Shown: positions 18,285 to 27,757, numbered from the stretch's first letter. The stretch is 64,000 nucleotides of DNA from WHTK01 sp965197795 (GCA_965197795.1 OZ240228.1:2232001-2296000); one strand, 5' to 3'. A program made the numbers and translations. The notes: generated by a model from the sequence alone, not told the origin.

Positions 18285-18361
18285 TGGGGTGGGCGAGGGG
18301 ATTCGAACCCCCGATCTCCAGGGCCACAACCTGGCGCCTTAACCGCTAGGCGACGCCCACC
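18285..18361 (-). tRNA. tRNA-His(GUG)
   Basis: Cloverleaf on the minus strand: acceptor GTGGGCG/CGCCCAC with the extra 5' G (position -1) opposite C73, anticodon stem CCAGG/CCTGG with loop TTGTGGC (GUG), T loop TTCGAAT and an encoded CCA. Confidence 0.95.
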
Positions 18362-18588
18362 ACGCTCCTTACGGAAGAAAGCTCCCGCCGGAAGACGGGA
18401 GCCAGTTCAATAAGGCTTGCGTCAAACTCTAGCATGGCCCGATTCGGGTGGTCAAAAGCGCCGACAGACGCCTTCCTCAGGCGCGTGGATCGGCCCCACG
18501 GCACGTTGTATGATCGGCCTACTTTGCCCCGCCTGAGGCAGTCTTCCTGGTCCTTTGGCCGGCTCACGCCGCGCCTCAAGGAGGTTCA

Positions 18589-19470
18589 ATGTCCAGCTTC
18601 GCCGAATCCCTGAATAGCGGCCGCTTCCTGGTCACCGCGGAGCTTAACCCGCCGAAGGGCACGGACCTCTCCGACATGCTCAAGAAAGCCGAATCGCTGC
18701 GTGGTTGGGTCGATGCCTTCAACCTGACCGACTCGGCAAGCGCCGTGATGACCATGGCGCCAATCGCCGCCGCCGTAGCGCTGAAGCAGCAAGGCGCTGA
18801 GCCGATCGTTCAGCTCACGGGCCGCGACCGCAATCGCATCGCGATTCAAGGTGACATGCTGGCCGCCGCCACGCTCGGCGTCGAAAACATCGTCTGCATG
18901 GGCGGTGACCCGCCGGGCGCCGGCGACCACCCTGACGCCAAGCCCGTGTTCGATCTCGACACGCTGGCGCTGCTCAAGGCGGCCCGGTCGATGAACCAGG
19001 GAGCTGACATGATGGGCAAGGCCCTCAAAGGCTCGCCGAATTACACCATCGGCGCAGTGGCGAACCCGGGCGCCCCGGAGCTCGACAAGGAGATCGCCCG
19101 AATGGGCGACAAGGTACGGGACGGCGCAGAGTTCTTCCAGACACAAGCGGTCTACGAGCCGGAGGTGTTCGCGAGGTTCATGGACCAGGCGAAGCAGTTT
19201 GGTAAGCCGGTCATCGCGGGATTCGTTATCCTCAAGTCCGGCAATATGGCGCGCCGGCTCAATGAGACCCTACCCGGCGTCTTCGTACCCGAAGGCTTGA
19301 TCGAGGAGATGGATGCGGCCGACGACAAGTCCGCCAAGTCGATCGAGATCGGCGGCCGAATTATCTCGGCGATCAAGGACATGTGCCAGGGCGTTCACGT
19401 GATGGCCATCGGCTGGGAGTCGCGAATTCCTGCGATGCTGGAAGCCGCCCGCATCTCGAAGCGAGGGTAG
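18589..19470 (+). CDS. Methylenetetrahydrofolate reductase-family protein (MetF-like)
   Basis: 293 residues of the MTHFR TIM-barrel fold. Visible are the N-terminal strand with the catalytic Glu (FLVTAELNPPKG), FNLTDSASA, the flavin-region strand NIVCMGGDPP, IGAVANPGAP, and a Gln/Thr-containing strand (FFQTQAVYEP). The reaction would be reduction of 5,10-methylene- to 5-methyl-tetrahydrofolate with FAD. It is a long-branch member, so the electron donor is uncertain. AAGGAGG lies 5 bases before ATG. It forms an operon with the next two plus-strand genes. Confidence 0.8.
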   Translation: MSSFAESLNSGRFLVTAELNPPKGTDLSDMLKKAESLRGWVDAFNLTDSASAVMTMAPIAAAVALKQQGAEPIVQLTGRDRNRIAIQGDMLAAATLGVENIVCMGGDPPGAGDHPDAKPVFDLDTLALLKAARSMNQGADMMGKALKGSPNYTIGAVANPGAPELDKEIARMGDKVRDGAEFFQTQAVYEPEVFARFMDQAKQFGKPVIAGFVILKSGNMARRLNETLPGVFVPEGLIEEMDAADDKSAKSIEIGGRIISAIKDMCQGVHVMAIGWESRIPAMLEAARISKRG

Positions 19471-19477
19471 GTGAGTT

Positions 19478-19768
19478 ATGGCTCCTCCACGCAAGCTGCC
19501 GCGGCCTTTCGAGATGCACTGGGGGAGCGGTGAGATCATCGAAGAAGCATCCTTTGACGGCGAGTATCACGAACCCACGATCCAGCTACTCGCCTACACC
19601 GAAGGCGATGCGGCGGGCGGCTTCAGCATTCGCTTCTGTAGCTACAACCACCGGGGACAATTCCAGCGATCGCCACTCATGGTCGGCGCGGAGGAGATCG
19701 AGGGGCTTCGCAGGGCGCTGCAGCAAGCGCCTCAACTTCGCGATTTGCTCCGTCAGTTGATTGAGTGA
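19478..19768 (+). CDS. Conserved small protein of unknown function
   Basis: 96 residues, 7 bases after the MetF-like gene, so probably co-transcribed. It looks like a small beta-rich domain (IQLLAYTEGDAAGGFSIRFCSYN, FQRSPLMVGAEEIEGLRRAL) with a C-terminal helix ending LRQLIE. No motif identifies a function. Confidence 0.7.
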   Translation: MAPPRKLPRPFEMHWGSGEIIEEASFDGEYHEPTIQLLAYTEGDAAGGFSIRFCSYNHRGQFQRSPLMVGAEEIEGLRRALQQAPQLRDLLRQLIE

Positions 19769-19837
19769 GCCCGCTAACCTAGCCGCTACTGGACGTCGAT
19801 AATCTTTCGTTCTCATTACCAGTCACAGGGGAGCTAT

Positions 19838-22423
19838 ATGGCTTACGAGGACCATCTGCTGGACTCGCGGCTGACCTGCCGCGGTTACGGTGATCATGAG
19901 CTTGCCGCCGCCGAGGGGCTGTTTCCAATGCCCGGCGACAAGCCGCGTTATCCCAGGGACCGGGTTGCCGACATCAAGCACGTCCGCCTCGATGTGCAAC
20001 TCGATCTCGACAACAAGCGCATCACCGGTCGTGTGGCGCACACCTTCACGCCGCTCAACGATGGGCTCGAGGGCCTCGATCTAGATGCGGTCGAGCTGGA
20101 GATCGGCGGTGTCACCTCATCCAACGGCGCCGCCATGCCGTATAGCCTCTCCGATGGCCGGCTCCACGTAGAGCTTCCGACGCCGAAGAACAGCGGCGAG
20201 GAAGAGACCATCCTGATCGATTTCGCCGGCAGCCCGCGCCGTGGGATGTACTTCATCGCGCCGGACGCGGACTACCCGTGGAAGCGGCTCGAGGCCTGGA
20301 CCCAGGGTCAGGATGAGGACTCGCGCCACTGGTTCCCGTGCTACGACTATCCCAACGAGATGGCGACCACTGAACTTCACGTCAGCGTTCGCGAGCCCTT
20401 CACTGTGATCTCGAACGGCGAACTGCGCGGCATCGACTCCGGCGAGGCGGGCATGCACACCTACCACTGGCATCAGGACGTGCCTCACGTCGTCTACCTG
20501 ACCAGCATCGTCGCTGGCGAGTTCTCCGAGATTCGCGACGAGTGGGACGGCATCCCGATCCAGAGCTACGTGCCCGTCGGTCGTGAAGAGGACGGCCGAG
20601 CCCTGGTCAAGAACACCGCCGAGATGATGAAGCTTTTCTCCGAACGCACCGGAATTCGCTATCCGTACGCCAAGTACTCCCAGGCCGTGGTGCAAGACTT
20701 TATTTTCGGCGGCATGGAGAACGTCAGTGCCACCACCATCACGGACCTCGTCCTGTTCGATGAGCGCGCCCGCCTGGAGCAGGACGGCGATTACCTGCTG
20801 GCGCACGAGATCGCGCATCAATGGTTCGGCGACCTGCTCACTTGCCGCGACTGGTCGCACGGCTGGCTCAATGAGGGCTTCGCGACCTTCTTCGAGCTGT
20901 ACTTCATCGAGCACAGCAAGGGCCGCGACGAGTTCCTCTACGGAATTCAGGCAGAAATCGACTCCTACCTCAGCGAGGCCGGCAGCTACCGCCGGCCCAT
21001 CGTGACCAACCTCTACAACGCGCCGCTGGACATCTTCGACCGCCATCTCTACGAGAAGGGCGGGCTTGTCCTCAACATGCTCCGTGTCCTGCTCGGCGAG
21101 ACGCTGTTCTGGAAGGCGATTCGCCGCTACGCGCTGAGCCGGCGCGGCAGCAACGTCGTCACCCCCGACCTGCAACGAGCCATCGAAGAGAGCACCGGAC
21201 GCAACCTTGACTGGTTCTTCGATCAATGGCTCTACAGCCCTGGACATGCCGAAGTCGAAGGCAGCTACACCTGGGACGAGGCGACTGCGTCAGCCAAGCT
21301 GGCATTGAAGCAGACTCAGACCGGCGACAAGGTTCCCGAGGTTTTCAGGCTGCCGTTGCGGCTGAGCTTCCGGCTCGAGAACGGCGAGACACGCTCGACT
21401 TCGACTTCAATCGAAATGACGGAACGTGAGCAGACCTTCTACGTGCCGCTCGCGTCGAAGCCGAAATGGCTAAACCTGGACGGCGAGGTCATCAAGACGC
21501 TGAAGCTGGAACGTTCGCCTGAGATGTTGCGCGGCCAGCTCGTCGAGGACGAGAACGTCCTCGGCCGAGTCGAAGCGGCGCGCTCGCTCGCCAAGCAGTC
21601 GGACAAGGAGTCGATCGCCGCCCTCGGCACGGCTGCGCGCGACGACGCGTTCTGGGGCGTTCAAGCCGAGGCCGGCAAGGCGCTTGGCGCCATCCGGTCC
21701 AACGCGGCCCTGGATGAGCTTCTCGCGTCGCTCGAGGTGCCGCATCCCAAAGCGCGGCGCGCTATCGTCCGCGCGCTTGGCGAGTTCCGCGAAGAGCGCG
21801 CAGCCCAGGCCCTGGTCCGGCTCCTGGAGCAGGGGGACGCCAGCTACTATGTCGAGGCTGCCGCAACCGCCGCAATCGGCAAGACGCGCTCGCCGCTCGC
21901 CTTCGGCGCCCTCGAGCGTAGCCTCTCCAAGAATTCGCAGAACGAGATCATACGCATCAACGCCTTCGACGGTCTCGCCCAACTGCGCGACGAACGTGGC
22001 ATCCAGATCGGATTCGACTGGTCTCGCTACGGCCGGCCGGCCAACGTCCGCGGCGCTGCCTGCACAACGCTGGGCCAATTGGGGCAAATCGTGCCGGAGC
22101 ACCGCAGGGACGAGATCGTCGACCACCTGGTCCCGCTGATCCAGGACCCGTGGCTGCGCACACAGCTCTCCGCGATCAACGCCCTGGCTGAGCTCAAGGC
22201 CACCAAGGCGCTTCCTGACCTCGACCGCGCTGCACAGAGCGCCCTCGATGGGCGAGTCGCCCGCACTTCCCGTCTCGCCGCGAAGCGCATCAGGGAAAGC
22301 GGCGAGAAGGGCGACGACCTGAAGAAGCTGCGCGAGGAAGTCGAGAAGCTGACAGACGAGAACCGGACGCTGAAGGACCGGCTGGACGCCATCGAGGCGC
22401 GGCTGCCGAAGGGCGACGCCTAG
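19838..22423 (+). CDS. M1-family zinc aminopeptidase with HEAT-repeat tail
   Basis: 861 residues. N-terminal beta domain (residues 30-230), then the gluzincin domain with exopeptidase motif GGMEN and the zinc site HEIAHQWFGD plus the Glu in WLNEGFATFFE (HExxH-x18-E). From about residue 560 on, the ERAP/APN-type C-terminal domain is replaced by HEAT-like repeats (LVEDENVLGRVEAARSLAKQ..., AVRALGEFREERAAQALVRLL) and a final coiled coil (LREEVEKLTDENRTLKDRL). It should remove N-terminal residues from peptides in the cytoplasm; no signal peptide is seen. Starts after AGGGGAGC. The stop overlaps the stop of the convergent hydrolase by 4 bases. Confidence 0.92.
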   Translation: MAYEDHLLDSRLTCRGYGDHELAAAEGLFPMPGDKPRYPRDRVADIKHVRLDVQLDLDNKRITGRVAHTFTPLNDGLEGLDLDAVELEIGGVTSSNGAAMPYSLSDGRLHVELPTPKNSGEEETILIDFAGSPRRGMYFIAPDADYPWKRLEAWTQGQDEDSRHWFPCYDYPNEMATTELHVSVREPFTVISNGELRGIDSGEAGMHTYHWHQDVPHVVYLTSIVAGEFSEIRDEWDGIPIQSYVPVGREEDGRALVKNTAEMMKLFSERTGIRYPYAKYSQAVVQDFIFGGMENVSATTITDLVLFDERARLEQDGDYLLAHEIAHQWFGDLLTCRDWSHGWLNEGFATFFELYFIEHSKGRDEFLYGIQAEIDSYLSEAGSYRRPIVTNLYNAPLDIFDRHLYEKGGLVLNMLRVLLGETLFWKAIRRYALSRRGSNVVTPDLQRAIEESTGRNLDWFFDQWLYSPGHAEVEGSYTWDEATASAKLALKQTQTGDKVPEVFRLPLRLSFRLENGETRSTSTSIEMTEREQTFYVPLASKPKWLNLDGEVIKTLKLERSPEMLRGQLVEDENVLGRVEAARSLAKQSDKESIAALGTAARDDAFWGVQAEAGKALGAIRSNAALDELLASLEVPHPKARRAIVRALGEFREERAAQALVRLLEQGDASYYVEAAATAAIGKTRSPLAFGALERSLSKNSQNEIIRINAFDGLAQLRDERGIQIGFDWSRYGRPANVRGAACTTLGQLGQIVPEHRRDEIVDHLVPLIQDPWLRTQLSAINALAELKATKALPDLDRAAQSALDGRVARTSRLAAKRIRESGEKGDDLKKLREEVEKLTDENRTLKDRLDAIEARLPKGDA

Positions 22424-23280
22424 TCGAAGAAGTCGCGCATCAGCGCCACGAACGCGTCGAAGCGGTCGTGGTGCACCCAGTGCCCCGCGTTCTCGAGAAT
22501 CTCGACCCGCGTGTTCGGGATCGCCGCCGCGAGCTCCTCACGGTTGGGGGTGTTGATCCACCAGCTGTCGGCGCCGCCCACGACGATCGAGGGCGCCGTG
22601 ATGCCGGCCCAGATCTGCTTCGCCTCTTCGACGCTCCACTCGTAGGGATTCGTCACGCGCACATAGTTATCGAACTTCCAGACCAGACCGCCATCGGGAC
22701 CTGGCCTGGACGCGTGCAGGGTCAAGTGGCGCACCATCTCGGGCGAGAGGCGCGTGTTCGCTTCGGCCATGCGCTTCATGGCAACTTCGAGGTCGGAGTA
22801 AACGGCGGACTGGCGTTGCGGCATCTCGCCCGTTTGCTTGACGTAGTTCTGAAGACGCTCCGGTGCGGCGACGGGCGCGCGAGCCAGCCTGCCGAACCCC
22901 TCGATACAGACCAGTTTCGTAACGCTCTGCGGTACGGTCGCGGCGTAGTCCAGCACGATGCGTCCGCCCAGCGAGTGCCCCACGATCTGGACCGGCCCGC
23001 GGTCTATCGCCTCAACCAGCCGTGCCAGGTCCGCGATGTAGTTCGTTAGCGGGTAGGAGCCGCCGACGGCCCAGTCGCTGTCACCGTGACCGCGCAGGTC
23101 CGGGCAGTAGACGCTGTAGCGGTCCAGCATCGCTTGCGCCACGAAGTCCCAGCTGCGCGCGTGGTCGCGGCCGCCGTGCACCAGCAACAGCGGTGGCTTC
23201 GAATCGTCGCCCCAGGCCGTGTAATGCAGCCGTAACCGCGCCGACTCGAAATAGCGATCCTCGGGTTCCTGTTGGACCAC
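22420..23280 (-). CDS. Alpha/beta-fold hydrolase
   Basis: 286 residues. The oxyanion strand LLLVHGGRDHARSW, CPDLRGHGDSD, the nucleophile elbow VGHSLGG, an acid region (VVGGADSWW) and the final His in NAGHWVHHDR make a complete triad. The fold is that of haloperoxidase/lipase-like hydrolases; the substrate is unknown. No signal peptide. It converges with the aminopeptidase and has no operon partner. Confidence 0.88.
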   Translation of the reverse strand: MVQQEPEDRYFESARLRLHYTAWGDDSKPPLLLVHGGRDHARSWDFVAQAMLDRYSVYCPDLRGHGDSDWAVGGSYPLTNYIADLARLVEAIDRGPVQIVGHSLGGRIVLDYAATVPQSVTKLVCIEGFGRLARAPVAAPERLQNYVKQTGEMPQRQSAVYSDLEVAMKRMAEANTRLSPEMVRHLTLHASRPGPDGGLVWKFDNYVRVTNPYEWSVEEAKQIWAGITAPSIVVGGADSWWINTPNREELAAAIPNTRVEILENAGHWVHHDRFDAFVALMRDFFD

Positions 23281-23322
23281 GAAGCGCAGCGTAGAGTTTT
23301 CAGAGGTCGATGGGCAAGCATG

Positions 23323-23363
23323 TTGACAGCTCGCTGAAGAGCTTGTTTACTGTAAGCGTACAG
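23323..23363 (+). promoter_or_regulatory. Promoter with overlapping operator for the XRE gene
   Basis: TTGACA (23323-23328), 17 bases, TTTACT (23346-23351). The -10 box runs into a perfect inverted repeat CTGTA-AGCG-TACAG (23350-23363). This placement is typical of a site where an XRE repressor controls its own promoter. Boxes are seen; binding is inferred. Confidence 0.6.
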
Positions 23364-23402
23364 ATTCTCTGACTGCGGGAGAGTACGAAGGAGGAGGCTT
23401 AA

Positions 23403-23762
23403 ATGACGTTCGGGGAGTTGCTATACGACACGAGAAGGGAACGACAGATAACTTTGCGACAGCTAGCCAAGGAGGTAGAACTCACACCGTCTTACATTTC
23501 AGATATCGAGCGCGGCGCACGTCGTGCCCCGACGACCGACACTGTCATACGACTTGCTCTCGCCCTTAGCGCTGATCCGAGGGAGTTACTTGAGCAAGCC
23601 TTGGTAGAGCGTACGTCTATGGAGTTCTCTATCGATGATTCAGCGACACTCAAAAAGAGGGAGGCGCTTTTGACGCTCGCTCGCCTATGGGATGACCTCG
23701 ATGACGAACTGGCCGCCAAACTCACGGAGTTCTTAGAGGGACAAGCTCGTTCAAATGGGTAG
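23403..23762 (+). CDS. XRE-family helix-turn-helix regulator
   Basis: 119 residues. HTH at residues 7-60 (LYDTRRERQITLRQLAKEVE, TPSYISDIERGARRAPTTD) and a helical C-terminus. AAGGAGGAGG sits 6 bases before ATG. The stop overlaps the start of the ImmA-like gene (ATG 23755). XRE plus ImmA/IrrE pairs control mobile elements (as in ICEBs1) or act as toxin-antitoxin-like modules: the metallopeptidase cleaves the repressor. Likely self-repressing through the operator just upstream. Confidence 0.9.
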   Translation: MTFGELLYDTRRERQITLRQLAKEVELTPSYISDIERGARRAPTTDTVIRLALALSADPRELLEQALVERTSMEFSIDDSATLKKREALLTLARLWDDLDDELAAKLTEFLEGQARSNG

Positions 23763-24349
23763 TGGTTACAGAATCCCGCGAGTCCCCGGCATGAGTGGAA
23801 AGAGGACGGAACAGATAGCGGCCACTGTGCTCCGGGAGTACGCTCCTAATCAATCTCCTGGACGAACCTGCCGCGTTTCCAGTTGGTCACTTCTTCGAGT
23901 TCTATATGCCGGAACGCTATAAAGTCACGACAGGCGTTGCTGACCTACCACTCGGAATCGAAGGCATTACAACGTCCAATCGACACGTCGTCCTGGCTGC
24001 CGATGTCTACGAACAGATGCTGGAAAACGATGGCCGATCCCGGTTCACGGCCTTGCACGAGTGCGTGCACGGTATTGTTCACGTTCCGATTCTTGAGGAG
24101 TTGCGATGCAGCCAAGGTGCAAGTCCAGAAGGCATTCTCTACCGCTCGAACCAGATCCCTGCATACGCAAATCCTGAATGGCAGGCCCATCGTGTTGCCG
24201 GAAGTCTGCTCATGCCGCCACTGGCCGTTAGAGAGGTCATGTCCAGACTCGGACCCACGCCGTCGCACCTGGCATCCGTGTTTTGCGTGTCGCCTTCAGC
24301 AGCTGCGGTGAGATTGAGTCAGCTCGGCCAACTCGGTTGGCTGCCCTAG
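23755..24349 (+). pseudogene. ImmA/IrrE-type metallopeptidase, frameshifted
   Basis: ATG 23755 overlaps the XRE stop and gives MGSGYRIPRVPGMSGKRTEQ, then IAATVLREYAP, the usual N-terminal helix. Near 23847 the frame must shift to read INLLDEPAAFPVGHFFEFYM and the rest. The zinc motif is intact (ALHECVHGIVH, HExxH) and the tail has EWQAHRVAGSLLMPPLAVRE, which carries the third-ligand region. A one-base indel separates the halves; the downstream part can be read from ATG 23906 but would lack the first helix. Confidence 0.8.
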
Positions 24350-24400
24350 AGGGAGTAGGGCCTATAGAGTGAACGCTCGCACGTTTGAGATATGACGAAA

Positions 24401-24419
24401 CCCCGTCTTGATCACGGGG
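24401..24419. terminator. Short hairpin after the ImmA-like gene
   Basis: CCCCGT, loop CTTGATC, ACGGGG. It lies about 50 bases past the stop. On the minus strand it is followed by TTTCG, on the plus strand by no T-run, so it is a weak terminator candidate. Confidence 0.35.
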
Positions 24420-24528
24420 CTCCTCACGGAGGTTGCCCTCCTGCGCGTCTTGCAACGCATTCCTACTGTAGATTCTGTCTATCAGGAACGCAACGCTCAG
24501 GACCAGGACAACCGATAGGAGGTAGTCC

Positions 24529-24657
24529 ATGGCAACCTGCGGTTGCACTGTTATCTTCCGGCCTTTCTTTACTACTAAGGACGGCCGCGTCATCTACGCT
24601 TCGAACTACGGGAAAAGAGTGTTCCCTATCAAGGTTCGCTGCCCTCAACACAAATAG
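24529..24657 (+). CDS. 42-residue Cys-containing small protein
   Basis: An ATG 6 bases after a perfect AGGAGG (24517-24522) opens 43 codons: it begins MATCGCTVIFRP and ends IKVRCPQHK. The CxC near the start and CPxH near the end could bind one zinc ion; the middle is polar (KDGRVIYASNYGKR). No family is recognised. The ribosome site and Cys/His pattern argue that it is real, perhaps a small accessory protein of the XRE/ImmA element. Confidence 0.5.
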   Translation: MATCGCTVIFRPFFTTKDGRVIYASNYGKRVFPIKVRCPQHK

Positions 24658-24698
24658 CTGGTGCGGGAGGGTGACTGCCCCTCCCGCATCGATACTTG

Positions 24699-25436
24699 CT
24701 ACGCGACGACGTCCGCCGACGAGATGCCGTCCAGCCGCGCCAGCGCCAGCGTCGAGAACAACGCCAAGGAGACGTACCACTTGCAGCGCCAGCGCCGCGC
24801 GTCCTTAGTCTCTAGCGCGCCGACCTCTTCGACCTGGATGCCGCCGTTGGTCAACCCGGCCAGCCGGCCCTCGCCGACCCTCACGGCGAAAACGCTGCTC
24901 GAGGCGCCGCCGGTCTTGGCGCTGAACGTCCCAGCCGCGAGCGTCTCCGTGTCGACCATGAAGTCCGACTCCGGCACCGGGATGCCGTCGTAGAACATCA
25001 CACGCTGCCCGAAGCCGGCCGACTCGAACCGCACCGGGGAGGTCAGCGCCCGCGCGTAGGCCGAGATGCCGCGACGTGTGCGACGTGTCATCAACAGCGC
25101 GTCCGGCTTACCCGGCTTCACGAGGTCGATCATCTCGTCCAGCTTCTTCAAGGACAGCACCGCCGGCGTGGTACCGGTTCCTTGATTCACCTGCTGTCCC
25201 GCCGGCACCACCGTGTGCAGCCCATCGAAGCCCTTCGCGTCCACAGCGGTGTCGCCGTAGACGAACTCGTCCTCGAACTCGTGCGCCACGGCCTTCGCCT
25301 TGAGCTCCAGCACCGCAGCCTCGATGTCTTGCACGTTGCTGCGCGTCGTCGAGACGTACTGGTCGACGTCCGCATCGCCGCCGAGGATCTTCAGCGTCGC
25401 GCTGACCTGCGTGAACGTAGGCGTCGACTCCGACCA
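24699..25436 (-). pseudogene. Phage major capsid protein, C-terminal part
   Basis: Homology starts at WSESTPTFTQVSATLKILGG and continues DADVDQYVSTTRSNVQDIEA, VYGDTAVDAKGFDGL and a normal C-terminus ending at 24699. It is the missing continuation of the fragment at 34030-34254, whose last capsid-like residues are VGDTWSES. The 19 codons upstream (25493-25437) do not resemble capsid and belong to the inserted DNA. HK97-fold membership is inferred from the family resemblance. Confidence 0.8.
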
Positions 25437-25937
25437 ATCGACCACAGGACTACTTTGACCAGGGGGCCGCCTGATGCCAACGCGACCCCGCAAGCCATGC
25501 AGCGAACCGCGCTGTCCAAAGCTTCAGCCATGTCCCGAACATGTCCGACCCTGGCAGCGAGCGACACCACGACGCCAGCCTGGCGGTACGAATCACCAGG
25601 TCCAGCGGGGAGAGCAATCGTCTCATTTGGTCTAAGCGATGTACTTGCTGCGCGAGAGCGCAGGGGCTTACCTGTTCTGCCGTCGCTCAGCTGCCTGGCA
25701 AGAAAGACCACTCAGCGGCTGCCAACCTACACCAGCAATAGATGTGAAGAAGCGCTCTCACGGTGTTGACGGCGGCTCGCGGGTTGAGCCCGATGATGAG
25801 GAAGCGACTATGGTTGATCGAGAGACTCTGGAGAAATCGATGTGTCGGAGCTGCGGGCCCTCTCCCATTAAGTAACGAGAAACACGGTTCAGGCTACGGG
25901 AAGAACCTTCATAAGTGGTAGACAGTAGATCTACAAC

Positions 25938-26684
25938 TCAATATAGAGGTATCGATTCGGCGATAGCTTGGAGCGTCTCCAGAGATGCGCTGGTGGCTCC
26001 GACTGCGTATGACAGCGGCATTCCAAGGTTCGTCTCCGTCGATTCTGCAAACCATGTGATCATGGCTATGGCTTTCTCAGGACCGTCTGGACGAATTCGT
26101 AATTCTCCCTTAACCCAGAACGCGGAGCCTTCAAGAACGTGGGTTGACCCCACATCAGCTGGTGGGCCCCCAGGCTTTAGTGAACCGTGAGCCTCTATGG
26201 CCGTGTATTCGGCCATGCCCGGTGTTGCCGGGAAGCCCTGAGAGAAGAACAGTTCATTACCGATGGGATCTCTAAAAATAGCGATGACCCAGTCGTTGTG
26301 CACTAGCTTCGGATCCGGCGCACTCGTTGAACGCGACGGATATCTCCAATAGAGCAGCGACACCCTCTCGTAATCTCCTGGGATCGCCGAAGGAAGAATT
26401 GGCGTAAAGGAGGCGGCTGCGGCTATCTCCTCCAGGGAGGAGAACTCGACGGGGTCCACGAGAATGCATCCTGGGCACGTCTCCGGCACACCAGTAACTG
26501 GCAGCGAGGATGACTTGTTATTGCTGAGAGTATTCTCTCCCAGCCAGATGGCCGAGACGACCAAGCCCGCGGCAGCCAATAAAACAAGCCTCCCTTTCAC
26601 AGCTTTGAGTCGCTCGAATTTGTATAACACTTTCACCGTCTGCGATCCCTTTGACCGTTTCTTTCTTCGATGAAGTTTATCCAT
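25938..26684 (-). CDS. Membrane-anchored extracytoplasmic protein, unknown function
   Basis: 248 residues: a basic N-terminus (HRRKKRSKGS), one membrane segment (LVLLAAAGLVVSAIWLG), a CPGC motif just outside the membrane, and an outer domain resembling DUF4367-type lipoprotein-like domains (FTPILPSAIPGDYERVSLLYW ... AEYTAIEAHGS). The region 25437-25937 beyond its end holds no recognisable gene. Divergent from the MauE-like gene, with which it may share a promoter region. Confidence 0.6.
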   Translation of the reverse strand: MDKLHRRKKRSKGSQTVKVLYKFERLKAVKGRLVLLAAAGLVVSAIWLGENTLSNNKSSSLPVTGVPETCPGCILVDPVEFSSLEEIAAAASFTPILPSAIPGDYERVSLLYWRYPSRSTSAPDPKLVHNDWVIAIFRDPIGNELFFSQGFPATPGMAEYTAIEAHGSLKPGGPPADVGSTHVLEGSAFWVKGELRIRPDGPEKAIAMITWFAESTETNLGMPLSYAVGATSASLETLQAIAESIPLY

Positions 26685-26813
26685 TTCCGGACGGGACGCA
26701 AAGCCACAGATATATTGAGTTGGCTAGTACCACGTTGACGTTACCAGTGCGGTCGCTGAATCCCTCTCGTAGCGAGACTTAGCGAACCGTCCAAGTGGTT
26801 GCGTGATTCATTC

Positions 26814-27386
26814 ATGGTAGAAGTGCTCGGCCTTTTATTTCAGTGTCTGCTAGGGGCCGTTTTCCTCATGGCAGGCGTAATTAAGGCTAGTCAGCCTTCA
26901 CGTATCTTCCAAGATACACTTAAGAGGTATGCGTTAATTCCCGGATTCTTCTTACCGTTTGTGGCGAGGATGCTGCCTTTTGCTGAAATAGCTCTTGGTT
27001 TGGCGTTGTTCTCGGGTCTTATGGCCCAGGAAGCAGCCGCCGGCATTCTGGTTCTCCTGGTGATCTTCTTGGCGGCTTCAATCACCGCTATAAGGCGCGG
27101 TTTAGATTTGCGCTGTGACTGCTTCGGACTGCTATATCGAGAGCGCATTGGCGCTGCCACAGTTGCCCGCGACTCTTTACTGATAGCGATGGCAATCTAC
27201 ATCGCTGCAATGAATCTACCCAGGCGAGGCATTACAGACTTCGTCTCCGCCGAATTAGATGTGAGTAACATCTTTAGTCTCATCGCTTTGGTCGGTTTTC
27301 TCATGCTAAGTTCCGTGCTAGCGGGCAGGGTAGTACTTCGTGGGAGAGGGCAGGTGAGATGGTCTGCCCACGCTGCGGAAACATAG
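26814..27386 (+). CDS. MauE/DoxX-family four-helix membrane protein
   Basis: About 190 residues with at least four membrane segments. The loop LRCDCFGLL has the CxCFG motif typical of MauE, a membrane protein thought to help move reducing power to extracytoplasmic disulphides. No methylamine dehydrogenase or thioredoxin partner is near. The ATG at 26814 is chosen over the upstream TTG 26799. The gap 27387-27757 shows no feature. Confidence 0.75.
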   Translation: MVEVLGLLFQCLLGAVFLMAGVIKASQPSRIFQDTLKRYALIPGFFLPFVARMLPFAEIALGLALFSGLMAQEAAAGILVLLVIFLAASITAIRRGLDLRCDCFGLLYRERIGAATVARDSLLIAMAIYIAAMNLPRRGITDFVSAELDVSNIFSLIALVGFLMLSSVLAGRVVLRGRGQVRWSAHAAET

Positions 27387-27757
27387 CATCAGAGGCTTTT
27401 GGGTGGCCGTCCGCACGCTCCGTTAAGCCCACAGCCGTCCGCCTCGAAACTGAAACTTAGTCAGGAGGGCCCTGCGAGTCAGTCCTTCCTTCTTCCTCAT
27501 GGGACGCTTCTGAGACTTGGGACGCTGCAGTTGGTCCTACGAATGTGAAGCTATTCAAGGTATACGCAGTCCCGAAGTCAGCGGTGGATTGCTAGTCCAT
27601 TGTGCCACCAGCGACCAGTGGATACCCAGTCCACGGGTCTGTGTGGGCTCATCGCGGTTTCACACTTTTCTGTTTCTTCATTACTCCAATCGCGCCCGAA
27701 CATATATACTAAGTCAGGTCTCCATGACGGCCCTGTTGATCATGCGAGGAACTGGAA

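Noticed and set aside
18261..18329. N-terminal extension of the protein at 17262-18260
   Set aside because: These codons are the tRNA-His gene; the ATG at 18260 is a better start.
20117..21247. 376-codon minus-strand frame inside the aminopeptidase
   Set aside because: Shadow of the M1 gene in high-GC DNA; no homology and no ribosome site.
24289..24306. Match CGCCTTCAGCAGC, like the end of the dispersed repeat
   Set aside because: It lies within conserved ImmA coding sequence and does not extend; taken as chance.
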